Notes under the pieces: model-generated
Told to the model about the DNA's origin: nothing
Database searches by the model: none
What the model saw: only the letters and a program-made list of their open reading frames with translations
Position numbers and translations under genes: made by a program
Part shown: one piece after another, positions 8,747 to 16,329 of the stretch
How the letters are laid out: each line of letters opens with the position of its first letter
How positions within the stretch are numbered: the first letter of the stretch is position 1
Assembly: GCA_003153555.1 (NCBI GenBank)
Contig: PLZS01000155.1
Span: forward strand, 1-64,000
Direction of reading: 5' to 3'
DNA from: Candidatus Melainabacteria bacterium
GTDB lineage: Bacteria; Cyanobacteriota; Vampirovibrionia; Obscuribacterales; Obscuribacteraceae
Length of the DNA: 64,000 bases

Positions 8747-10123
8747 TTAGAGGAGGGTGTTCAAGAAGGTGTGGACGATTGTTAGGTAGATGGTCATGGT
8801 GCAAACGTCTAGAATACTTGTAATGAATGGACCGCTGGCGTGCGCTGGTTCTACGCCAAGTCTTTGAAACAAAAAGGGCATGGCTGTGCCGATTACAACT
8901 CCGACGGTCATCGTTACGAATAACGATACACCGACAACCAGTCCTAAATGATGCTGATCCTGGTGAAAGATTGAACCGACAATTCCCGTTAACAGGCCGC
9001 AGGTCAGGCCAAGCATCATGCCGACCTTGGCTTCGTGCAATATGTTGCGGCGAAAGGCTTTCCAATTGATTTGATCCAGTCCCGAGCCGCGAATAATAAT
9101 ACAAGTGCTTTGCGTAGCAACGCTTCCAGTCACGCCCGAGAGTAGTGGCATAAATGATGCCGCTGCAATCGTCTGGCGAATCACGTCATCGAAATGGGTG
9201 ATTACAGTGGCAGAACCTGATTCGATCAGGAGAGTGACAAGCAGCCATGGCAGGCGGGCCTGATATGCTTTGTTGACATTGTAATTCAGCACATCGCCTT
9301 GCTCTGAACCGGGTGCGTTAATACCGGACGACTGATAAATGTCCTCAGTCGCTTCTTCTTGCAAAACGTCGATAACGTCATCGGAGGTGATGATGCCGCG
9401 CAATCTGCCTTGATTGTCGACAACTGGCAAAGTCAAAAGGTCGTAGCGGCTCAACTTTTCGGCAGCATCTTCTTGGTCTGTCGAGGTGCTAACTTTGATC
9501 ACATTGTCGTCCATGCGGCTTTCAACAAGTGCTTCAGGAGCGGCTGTGAACAGTTCTTTCAAGGTGACGCGACCAACCAAAAATTCTCGCTCGTCAACCA
9601 CATAGACGTCATAGATTTCTTCTTCGAGATGTTCGTACTTCTCGCGTAGGTAAGCGAGCGCTTGATCAACTGTCATTTTGGCGTCTAAAGCCAGGTAATC
9701 AGTTGACATGATGCCGCCGGCGGAGTCATCTTTAAAAGTCATCAACTCTTGAATGTCTTCGGCTGCTTCAATGTCGGTCATTTGCAAAATGATCGCTTTC
9801 GCTCTTTCTCGTGGCAGTTCGGCCAACAAGTCAACGGCATCGTCTGGAGACATTTTGCTGATAATTGGAACGACGCCAATTTCACCCAAGTCGTGCAATA
9901 GTTCGCGCTGATCAGCGAGCTCAAGCTCGGATAACACGGCAGAGGCATTGTCTAAATCGAGCAAGCGAAAACACGACAATCTGTGCCCAGCATCCATCTC
10001 AGAGAGCCATTCAGCAAGATCTGCTGGATGTTGTTCGTTCAGCAACATCCGCAATTGTTGACGCTGTCCATTATCGACTAGCTTAGTCAACTGGTCAGGA
10101 GCTAGTGCTTGCACTTCGGTCAC
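8747..10123 (-). CDS. mgtE: Magnesium transporter MgtE
   Basis: This 458-residue inner-membrane Mg2+ channel has the full MgtE layout. An MgtE_N helical domain spans about residues 25-135 (HPADLAEWLSEMDAGHRL). Two CBS domains follow at about 139-262 (DDSAGGIMSTDYLAL, LLTLPVVDNQGRLRGIITSD) and act as the cytosolic Mg2+ sensor. Five membrane helices occupy about 290-458, with the pore signature GVEPAHASGPFITSILDV. Start is GTG at 10123, chosen because GAGGA lies 8 bases upstream and the N-terminus matches the family. It is the first gene of an operon with pccB, an unusual pairing. The upstream region holds an 18-bp perfect palindrome; I could not fit an M-box riboswitch on the coding strand. 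Confidence 0.95.
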   Translation of the reverse strand: MTEVQALAPDQLTKLVDNGQRQQLRMLLNEQHPADLAEWLSEMDAGHRLSCFRLLDLDNASAVLSELELADQRELLHDLGEIGVVPIISKMSPDDAVDLLAELPRERAKAIILQMTDIEAAEDIQELMTFKDDSAGGIMSTDYLALDAKMTVDQALAYLREKYEHLEEEIYDVYVVDEREFLVGRVTLKELFTAAPEALVESRMDDNVIKVSTSTDQEDAAEKLSRYDLLTLPVVDNQGRLRGIITSDDVIDVLQEEATEDIYQSSGINAPGSEQGDVLNYNVNKAYQARLPWLLVTLLIESGSATVITHFDDVIRQTIAAASFMPLLSGVTGSVATQSTCIIIRGSGLDQINWKAFRRNILHEAKVGMMLGLTCGLLTGIVGSIFHQDQHHLGLVVGVSLFVTMTVGVVIGTAMPFLFQRLGVEPAHASGPFITSILDVCTMTIYLTIVHTFLNTLL

Positions 10124-10525
10124 GAAGGATTCCTCAGGCGAATATTCGGTAGCTGAGCGAGGCGCTGGCTACACGCCACCAATGATAACCCTATCAAGCC
10201 CTATCTCAGGGCATAAGAGCAGATCTCTAATATATGTCTATAATCAGTAGGTGAGGCTTCGCAGGTGCCCACTACAAATCTAAACCGATATCGGTTTAAG
10301 TTCCGAAACCGATCATTGCTTGAGTCCACGCTCGAAGTTGTATGGCGACAATTTGGCGCCGATGAAATCTTGCAGACGGCAAGTGAGTTAGAGCAGAAGT
10401 TTGACAGCCTGCGCGGACTGCGCTCACATAGCGGATAAAATTTTGGCTCATAGCCGCGCAGAAAACGTCGACAGCGCGGCGAGGCAAAGTTAGTTAGGAG
10501 TAGTTTTTGTTGTCTTGGATAACGG
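10124..10525. other. Non-coding region upstream of mgtE
   Basis: About 400 bases separate the mgtE start from a decayed gene remnant. The stretch holds the perfect palindrome at 10281-10298 and probably the mgtE promoter; an AT-rich block near 10229-10242 is a possible -10 area. A small minus-strand open frame at 10296-10487 has no family resemblance or ribosome-binding site and is not called. Confidence 0.5.
10281..10298. promoter_or_regulatory. 18-bp perfect palindrome, candidate operator upstream of mgtE
   Basis: TAAACCGATATCGGTTTA is identical to its reverse complement over 18 bases. It lies 158 bases before the mgtE start, and a partial half-site GAAACCGAT follows at 10304-10312. A perfect palindrome of this length suits a dimeric repressor site or a very tight hairpin. 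Which protein would bind is unknown. Confidence 0.45.
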
Positions 10526-10792
10526 CTACCCGAGTGGATCTGTCAGTCGCCTCCCTGCCGGAAGTCTAGGAAGCAGCAAGTTGAGGAACGTTCTGAGCTT
10601 TTCCCAGGAGTCGTCGGTGATGCAAAGGGTAGATGAGAGAAAGCCATATGAACTGACAAAAGCTTGGGCTTTGTTCTTGAAGTCCACCTGTCCATTTTCG
10701 TCGAGCGAGTTGAGATATCGGTTTGAATCGCCAAGCCGTTCTTTGAAAAGCGTTATTAGTCTTCTAAATATCCCACTAGTTTGCTGGACCAA
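10526..10792 (-). pseudogene. Remnant of a type I restriction HsdR C-terminal region
   Basis: The minus-strand frame reads LNSLDENGQVDFKNKAQAF, then SYGFLSSTLCITDDSWEKL, then LLLPRLPAG. This follows the C-terminal pattern of type I restriction R subunits, which run F..L..EDQ..F...L..FVR.Y.FLSQ..P..D..LEKLY......L..LP. Only about 65 residues survive. The upstream part of the frame runs into the sigma factor's coding region, and no helicase or nuclease domain is present, so this is a broken gene end and not a working enzyme. The nominal start is a TTG inside the sigma gene and is probably not used. Recognition is by eye from the family pattern. Confidence 0.55.
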
Positions 10793-11712
10793 GCTGGTTG
10801 ACGAAGTTTTCGGAAAGCCTTGTGTTCGATTTGACGAACTCTTTCGCGAGTGATGTTGAACAGACGACCAACTTCTTCAAGAGTGCGTTGACGTCCATCT
10901 TCGAGACCGTAACGCAAGTGCATGATGTCGCGCTCGCGTGGCGTAAGTTGGCTCAGCATGCGGTTCAAATCTTCACGCATCAACTCTTCTTCGGTTGTCG
11001 AATCGGGGCGTGAAGATTCGCTGTCCTCAATTAGATCACCTAGATAGGTCTCTTCGTCACGATTCAACGGCATCTCCATCGAAACTGGTTCGCGATCAGC
11101 CTGGATAATTTCTTGAATCTTGTTTACTGGTAATTCCATAGCACCGGAAAGCTCAACTTCGTTTGGCTTGCGGCCTAATTCTTGAGCAAGTCTAGCGCTA
11201 GTCTTTTTTAGCTTATTAATTGATTCGACCATGTGCACAGGCACTCTGATCGTTCTAGATTTATCAGCCAGACCGCGGCTGATCGCTTGCCTGATCCACC
11301 AGGTTGCGTATGTGCTGAATTTGAAACCTTTAGTATGATCGAACTTTTCTGCGGCTCGAATCAGTCCTAAATTTCCTTCTTGAATCAAATCTTGGAAGGG
11401 CAGTCCGCGATTGACATATTTTTTTGCAATAGAAATCACCAGTCGAAGATTCGCCTGGATCAGTTTCTTTTTCGCATCAAGATCACCCTTAGCGATTCGG
11501 CGAGCCAGCTCAATTTCTTCATCTGGTTTGATCATTTTCACGCGACCGATTTCGCGTAAATAAAGACGTACAGAGTCTTCCGTAAAACCTTCACTTGGCG
11601 AAGCAGTCTCCACCTCTGGTTCTTCGGCGTCATCGGCAGCTGCCGGTTCTTCTTCGAACACGCCAGTTTCTGACCACTCGTCTGCTAGCTCTTCCCTAAC
11701 CTTTGCTGCCAA
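10756..11712 (-). CDS. sigA: Group 1-type RNA polymerase sigma factor (SigA/RpoD-like)
   Basis: This 318-residue sigma-70 protein has the conserved core. Region 1.2 is at about 47-73 ([15 protein letters not shown]). Region 2 follows with [20 protein letters not shown] and [15 protein letters not shown], which carries the -10 recognition helix. Region 3 starts at [17 protein letters not shown]. Region 4 ends with [15 protein letters not shown] and [18 protein letters not shown], the -35 recognition helix. It is short because the N-terminal acidic region is only about 45 residues ([16 protein letters not shown]). The start is TTG at 11712 with CAGGA close upstream. Sequence quality fits a primary or group 2 sigma; I favour primary because nothing is degraded. 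It is divergent from the DUF4388 gene. Confidence 0.9.
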   Translation of the reverse strand: MAAKVREELADEWSETGVFEEEPAAADDAEEPEVETASPSEGFTEDSVRLYLREIGRVKMIKPDEEIELARRIAKGDLDAKKKLIQANLRLVISIAKKYVNRGLPFQDLIQEGNLGLIRAAEKFDHTKGFKFSTYATWWIRQAISRGLADKSRTIRVPVHMVESINKLKKTSARLAQELGRKPNEVELSGAMELPVNKIQEIIQADREPVSMEMPLNRDEETYLGDLIEDSESSRPDSTTEEELMREDLNRMLSQLTPRERDIMHLRYGLEDGRQRTLEEVGRLFNITRERVRQIEHKAFRKLRQPAWSSKLVGYLED

Positions 11713-11962
11713 AGTCCTGAACCCCGATAGTAAAAACTGGAATGTGACCTACTCCGTATTTACCCAGTTCACTAACTTCTCTGACAGTCAAGGTGTAGAT
11801 TAAGTTTTGTAAAATTCGCCAAATCTGATGTAGAGTAAGGCGTTGGGGTGGGTGGCACGACTATTATGAATGCAGCATCGCATCTCACAACTCCAGCTAG
11901 AATCAAAGTACACCTCCCAGTCGACTAGAAAATCCGGCAGTGATGTTTAGGGTTCAAGACCA

Positions 11963-13756
11963 ATGTTAGAAGGCAATTTCAGAGACGTTAGCCTGCCAGG
12001 TCTATTACAGTTTCTGTCCACTGAAATCAATAAAAGCTACCGCGTCAAAGTGAGTTCGAGTAACCATGCCGGTGAGATTTTCGTGTGCAAAGGTGCAGTC
12101 ACCGCCTCTAGTTACGGTTTGCTTGAAGGGGAAGATGCCCTCTGCGAATTTTTGTCTTGGAAAGAAGGTTCCTTTGGCGTAGAACTTTTGAATTCTCAAA
12201 TTGAAATCAAAAAGAATCTGCAATTCCAGATTCAGCCGACGCCTACGTTTACCGATCAAAGTGCTTTTTTGAACGAGCAGAACGTTGGTTTGAACTCCAT
12301 GCTTGTCGCTTCGAAGGGATTCGGCACTGCTGAGTGGCAAGAGACGATCCGACAGCAGCCACTTGAACGTGATGACTTTATGGTGCTTGGCTGGTTTGGT
12401 CAGGGGCGAACTATGCGTCAGGCATTGCGCGAATTTAACTTCGATATCGTCAAAGCGACAGGAGTGATTTTCCGTTTGGTGGCAACCAAGTCTATTTTGG
12501 TCATGCGTCCCGGTAGCAAAGATGGCCAAGAGCCAGGAGTCGACCCTGGGGACGGGGCCGTTAGTTCAGCCACGATACAGCGTTTTCTGACAACTGGTGG
12601 GCAGGAGGCAGCGGCTGCCAGCGTCGCTCACGAAGCGGCTCGAGTTTTAGCTCAGGAGGCGAATGCTGCAGTCGCGCAGGATGCTTTCGTTAGCACATCC
12701 TTTAAGAGCGACCAAGTGCCGCGACCGATCACACCACAACCAGCCTTAAATCCAAAAGTGGACATGGCTCAAGTTCGCGCTTCAATGGAAGCGAGGCTGC
12801 GGGCTCGAAGTGGCAGAGCCACTAGTTCCAACCCGGCATTTAGCCCTGATCAACTTCATGATCTAACTGCCCAAACAACTACCGGTCCACAACGTGCCAT
12901 TGCCGATCCCGCTCACCATGCACGGCCGGCGCAGATTTCGAATCTGTCCGCGAACACACCATCACAAGGCAATGTTAATCCACCATCTGCGGTGACTCTA
13001 CCCCCGGTGCCTCTTAGAGAATTGCTCACCTCGCAAGCTGAAAGCAAAAGGGCTCTTGAAGAGGCGATCATCGCGCTCAATGATTATTCTAACTACAGCA
13101 ATCGCCCTGAACCAATCCAAACACTACCTGAGGTGTCAGAGCCTAAAACGACTGCCGCTAAGACAGAAAACCTGGAAATTGGTTCAGAGAAAACCGATTT
13201 TACACCGTTAATCGTTAACAATGCGTTCGCAAAGTTAGTAACAGATGAAGCGGAGTTAGCCGCGCTTGAAGCAGCATCACGGCTGAAGACTGCTACCTTG
13301 CCTTTGGTTAGCATGGATATTGAAAGGCTGTTGGTGGCGACGTTCAAGCAAACTCAATTTGGAAAATTGGCTTTGACTAATCCCTCGCTGGATCACTTAC
13401 GTCGTCAAACTTTGTTGGATGTTGAGGCCGGCAAGTCACTAACAGTAGTTATGGGTGAGGGCAACCGACCGCCAGCGGCAGTTCTGTCATCCTACCGCTA
13501 TTGTCTGGACCGAGGTTATATCGAATCGGCCGACCCGGTAGTGTCCCTGACCGCCGACCTTTTGCTTGGCCGAGTCGAGTTAGATCAGTATTTGTTGCAG
13601 CGCCGGCGCATTACGGGCGACGAATTGCGTGAATTAACTGGCCTGGCTAAGAAACAGGGACAGAAGCTCAGAGAACTCTTTTTGCAGAATGGTTACTTAA
13701 CGCCCGAAGATCTCGATACATTGAACCGGGAACAGAGGCGATTTGCTTTCAAATAG
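11963..13756 (+). CDS. DUF4388 (PATAN) domain protein
   Basis: This is a 597-residue cytoplasmic protein. Residues 1-95 form a DUF4388/PATAN domain (MLEGNFRDVSLPGLLQFLST, then GEIFVCKGAVTASSYGLLEG), common in signalling proteins of Cyanobacteria, Deltaproteobacteria and relatives. Residues about 110-190 may be a second small helical module (RTMRQALREFNFDIVKATGV). Residues about 195-395 are a Pro/Ala/Gln-rich linker. Residues about 410-597 are helical and end with ELDQYLLQRRRITGDELREL and LFLQNGYLTPEDLDTLNREQ, which resembles the helical N-terminal modules of GspE/PilB-like ATPases. It precedes a 41-residue basic protein and trpS by short gaps and may lead that operon. Specific function is unknown; a regulatory or motility-signalling adaptor is plausible. 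Confidence 0.75.
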   Translation: MLEGNFRDVSLPGLLQFLSTEINKSYRVKVSSSNHAGEIFVCKGAVTASSYGLLEGEDALCEFLSWKEGSFGVELLNSQIEIKKNLQFQIQPTPTFTDQSAFLNEQNVGLNSMLVASKGFGTAEWQETIRQQPLERDDFMVLGWFGQGRTMRQALREFNFDIVKATGVIFRLVATKSILVMRPGSKDGQEPGVDPGDGAVSSATIQRFLTTGGQEAAAASVAHEAARVLAQEANAAVAQDAFVSTSFKSDQVPRPITPQPALNPKVDMAQVRASMEARLRARSGRATSSNPAFSPDQLHDLTAQTTTGPQRAIADPAHHARPAQISNLSANTPSQGNVNPPSAVTLPPVPLRELLTSQAESKRALEEAIIALNDYSNYSNRPEPIQTLPEVSEPKTTAAKTENLEIGSEKTDFTPLIVNNAFAKLVTDEAELAALEAASRLKTATLPLVSMDIERLLVATFKQTQFGKLALTNPSLDHLRRQTLLDVEAGKSLTVVMGEGNRPPAAVLSSYRYCLDRGYIESADPVVSLTADLLLGRVELDQYLLQRRRITGDELRELTGLAKKQGQKLRELFLQNGYLTPEDLDTLNREQRRFAFK

Positions 13757-13812
13757 TGGTATATTCACTTTTCAATCTCGAAAAATGACAAGCCGATGTA
13801 AGGAGGTCAATC

Positions 13813-13938
13813 ATGACCAATAAGTATAATGCTCGCGAAAAGAAGAAACGCCGTCTGGCTAAAGTCGATCGCAAGAAAGAACTCGTAAAACAAACAATTG
13901 CAAATCACGCTAAGACGCGCGGCGAAGGTCGCAACTAA
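13813..13938 (+). CDS. Small basic 41-residue protein
   Basis: ATG at 13813 is preceded by an ideal ribosome-binding site, AGGAGG at 13801-13806, six bases before the start. The peptide begins MTNKYNAREKKKRRLAKVDR and ends HAKTRGEGRN, with about 17 Lys/Arg in 41 residues and a charged helical middle. Length and charge recall small ribosome-associated or nucleic-acid-binding peptides, but I do not recognise a family. It lies 56 bases after the DUF4388 gene and only 3 bases before the TTG start of trpS, so translation of trpS may be coupled to it. The ribosome-binding site and tight spacing are the reasons for calling it. Confidence 0.75.
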   Translation: MTNKYNAREKKKRRLAKVDRKKELVKQTIANHAKTRGEGRN

Positions 13939-13941
13939 AAG

Positions 13942-14988
13942 TTGACTGCGGCGCTAGGCACAAAACAAAATACAAAACGAATAATGTCCGGAATGCGCCC
14001 TACGGGGCGCCTGCATCTGGGGCATTATTTTGGCGCTTTAATTAATTGGATTGATTTTCAAAGCAAGTATGAGTCCTATTTTTCGATTGTCGACTGGCAC
14101 GCGCTGACGACAAAACAAAACACTCGCGAAGTCAAAGCGAATATCTGGGAGATAGCGCTTGACTGGCTGGCGGTTGGAATTGACCCCGAGCAATCGACTA
14201 TATACGTACAATCTGCTATTCCAGAAATTGCCGAGCTTCATCTTTTATTTTCTATGATTACGCCCCAGGGCTGGGTAGAACGCGAACCGACGCTAAAAGA
14301 TATGGTTAAGATGCTGGCGGCAAACGAAGCCGAAGCTCATGAAAAGGCAACTTACGGATTGTTCGGCTATCCAATCTTGATGACAGCTGACATTCTTACG
14401 TTCAAAGGCGAGCTTGTGCCGGTGGGAAAAGATCAGGAGTCGCATCTGGAATTCGCTCGTGATGTAGCGCGTAAGTTCAACAATACTTATGGGGTCAGCT
14501 ATTTCCCTGAACCTAAGCCTGAATTCACGGCAACGCCCTTACTCAAAGGTGTTGACGGTTTGAAGATGGGCAAATCTTACAACAATGACATTAAGATTGC
14601 TGATACCGCAGCTGATACCGAAAAGAAAGTCAAACAAATGATTACGGATCGCACGCGCATTGCCAAGTCAGATCCCGGTCATACGGATATTTGCGAAGTG
14701 CCCTGGCCGATGTACAAAGTGTTTGCCGATCAAGACTTACAGGCGACAGTGAAACAAGAATGTGAGAACGCTGAAATCGGATGCGTGCAATGCAAGATCA
14801 GGCTGGCTGGCATCATCAATGAAAAATTCGCCCCTTTTAGAGAGCGCCGGGAGCAGTTAGCTAAAGATCCCGACAATGTTTTCAAGCTCTTGCAGCATGG
14901 CAATATAAAAGCTCGAAAAGTGGCTAAGCAAACGCTTCACGACGTGCGCGAAATTATGGGCATGGTCAACTGGGAATCTCTTAAATAA
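13942..14988 (+). CDS. trpS: Tryptophan--tRNA ligase
   Basis: This is a class I aminoacyl-tRNA synthetase of 348 residues that charges tRNA-Trp. The HIGH-type motif is HLGH at residues 25-28 within SGMRPTGRLHLGHYFGAL, and the KMSKS-type motif is KMGKS at about 209 within GVDGLKMGKSYNNDI. Gln/Asp contacts for tryptophan occur in VPVGKDQESHLEFARDVARK. The start is ambiguous: TTG at 13942, three bases after the small upstream gene, or ATG at 13984 giving MSGMRPTGR. The first fits coupling to the upstream gene and the second fits the usual N-terminus better; neither has its own strong ribosome-binding site. Confidence 0.95.
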   Translation: MTAALGTKQNTKRIMSGMRPTGRLHLGHYFGALINWIDFQSKYESYFSIVDWHALTTKQNTREVKANIWEIALDWLAVGIDPEQSTIYVQSAIPEIAELHLLFSMITPQGWVEREPTLKDMVKMLAANEAEAHEKATYGLFGYPILMTADILTFKGELVPVGKDQESHLEFARDVARKFNNTYGVSYFPEPKPEFTATPLLKGVDGLKMGKSYNNDIKIADTAADTEKKVKQMITDRTRIAKSDPGHTDICEVPWPMYKVFADQDLQATVKQECENAEIGCVQCKIRLAGIINEKFAPFRERREQLAKDPDNVFKLLQHGNIKARKVAKQTLHDVREIMGMVNWESLK

Positions 14989-15008
14989 GAGTTTGCGGTC
15001 TGAACTCG

Positions 15009-16310
15009 ATGCAATCAAACAGCGAAAGTGAAGAAAACTCGGCAATGCTTTCCTGGAGGCGTCGCCTCGATTCTCTGCAAGTATTGCTCCTAATCGGCTA
15101 TGCAGCCAGTCTTTCGCTGCCCATAACCATTCCTTGGATTCTTCTGATTGTCGGTTTGGTTGTTTGGCTCGCGCAAACTTTAATTAGCGTTCGGCTTAAA
15201 TCTTTCAAAATGGTTTTGCCACCGCTAACGGTGCCGATTCTGGTTTTCGTCGCGGTGAATTTCGTTTCCGGCGCTGTCAATGGCGGTCTGAAGGAGGCGT
15301 TTGCCTCGATCGCCACATTGCGCACCTTGGTTGTTTACTTCTGGGCTTATTATATTTTGCATGACCAAACCAAAGTTTCGAACGACCAATCCGAATTGAA
15401 AGCGAAAGCGATAGCAGCCATGCTGCTGTTGGGAGCAATTGCCGGTGTAGTTGCAACTGTTCAACAGGTTTTTGATTGGCATCCAGGCAACTTCAAATAC
15501 TTGCAGGGAACCGGCTTTCTTAGCGGTCCTATGGCATTCGCGGGAGTAATGCAGATGTTCAGCCTGCTGGCAATCGCTATTTGGTTTACCACAAGTTATA
15601 AATTCTGCGCTGGACCATTTAAGAAAAAATCTCTGTTTACTGCAATTGCCGTCGGAAACATCTTGGGCTTGTTATTCGCTGCTGAGCGCAGCGCCTGGTT
15701 CGGTTTTGCTGTCGGAACGATCGTGATTGCCAGTTTCGTTTCATGGAAAATGGTGCTTCGGCTTATCGCTGTTGGACTTGTTGTCGGAGCGGTCGGTTGG
15801 TTTTGCGTGCCGGTGGTTCAAACACGTCTCTTACCTCTACAAGATCCGCAGCACGAGAAAAGCTCAGCGCAACGAATGGAGGTTTGGAAGAGCGCTATTG
15901 CGCAGTTCCAGACGTCGACAACTAGCGAAATCATTGGTGTTGGTCCCCGAAAGTTTAAGCCAATTGAAATTCCGGGACCGAACAAACAAGTATTAGATCA
16001 CGCTCACAGCAACTACTTGCAATGCCTGGCTACAATTGGAGTGGTCGGTCTTTGTGCTTACTTGTGGCTATGTTTTTCGACGTTGAGATTAGCAGTGCGA
16101 AATTTTCTTTCTGCTAAGCGGTCCAATGGTGGCATTAATTTGGGACTGAGTCTCGGTGTGCTTGGAGGAATTGTTTCTCTTCTGCTCGCAGGTATTTTTG
16201 AATACAACTTTGGCACAGGCAACGTGCGACTTGGGCAATGGTTCTTGCTGGCTATGCTGTCTAATGTCGATTCAATCCAGGCTACGGATACTGCTTTGAG
16301 CGAGAGCTAG
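15009..16310 (+). CDS. O-antigen ligase/polymerase family membrane protein
   Basis: This 433-residue polytopic membrane protein has about ten to twelve helices. It carries the Wzy_C/O-antigen ligase pattern: an Arg-rich periplasmic loop (about 265-330) followed by DHAHSNYLQCLATIGVVGL, where the HxHxxYL segment is typical of WaaL, PglL and related glycan ligases and polymerases. SAWFGFAVG lies in an earlier helix. Such proteins join lipid-carried sugar chains to an acceptor or polymerise them on the outer face of the inner membrane. There are no glycosyltransferases beside it, so the substrate cannot be deduced. It starts 20 bases after trpS on the same strand and is convergent with the kinase gene at 16330. 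Confidence 0.8.
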   Translation: MQSNSESEENSAMLSWRRRLDSLQVLLLIGYAASLSLPITIPWILLIVGLVVWLAQTLISVRLKSFKMVLPPLTVPILVFVAVNFVSGAVNGGLKEAFASIATLRTLVVYFWAYYILHDQTKVSNDQSELKAKAIAAMLLLGAIAGVVATVQQVFDWHPGNFKYLQGTGFLSGPMAFAGVMQMFSLLAIAIWFTTSYKFCAGPFKKKSLFTAIAVGNILGLLFAAERSAWFGFAVGTIVIASFVSWKMVLRLIAVGLVVGAVGWFCVPVVQTRLLPLQDPQHEKSSAQRMEVWKSAIAQFQTSTTSEIIGVGPRKFKPIEIPGPNKQVLDHAHSNYLQCLATIGVVGLCAYLWLCFSTLRLAVRNFLSAKRSNGGINLGLSLGVLGGIVSLLLAGIFEYNFGTGNVRLGQWFLLAMLSNVDSIQATDTALSES

Positions 16311-16329
16311 CTTGCGCTCAAGACTTGAT

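Noticed and set aside
10243-10270. GTAGGTGAGGCTTCG resembles the start of an M-box magnesium riboswitch near mgtE
   Set aside because: It is on the strand opposite to mgtE, and the other conserved M-box segments are not found in order on either strand.
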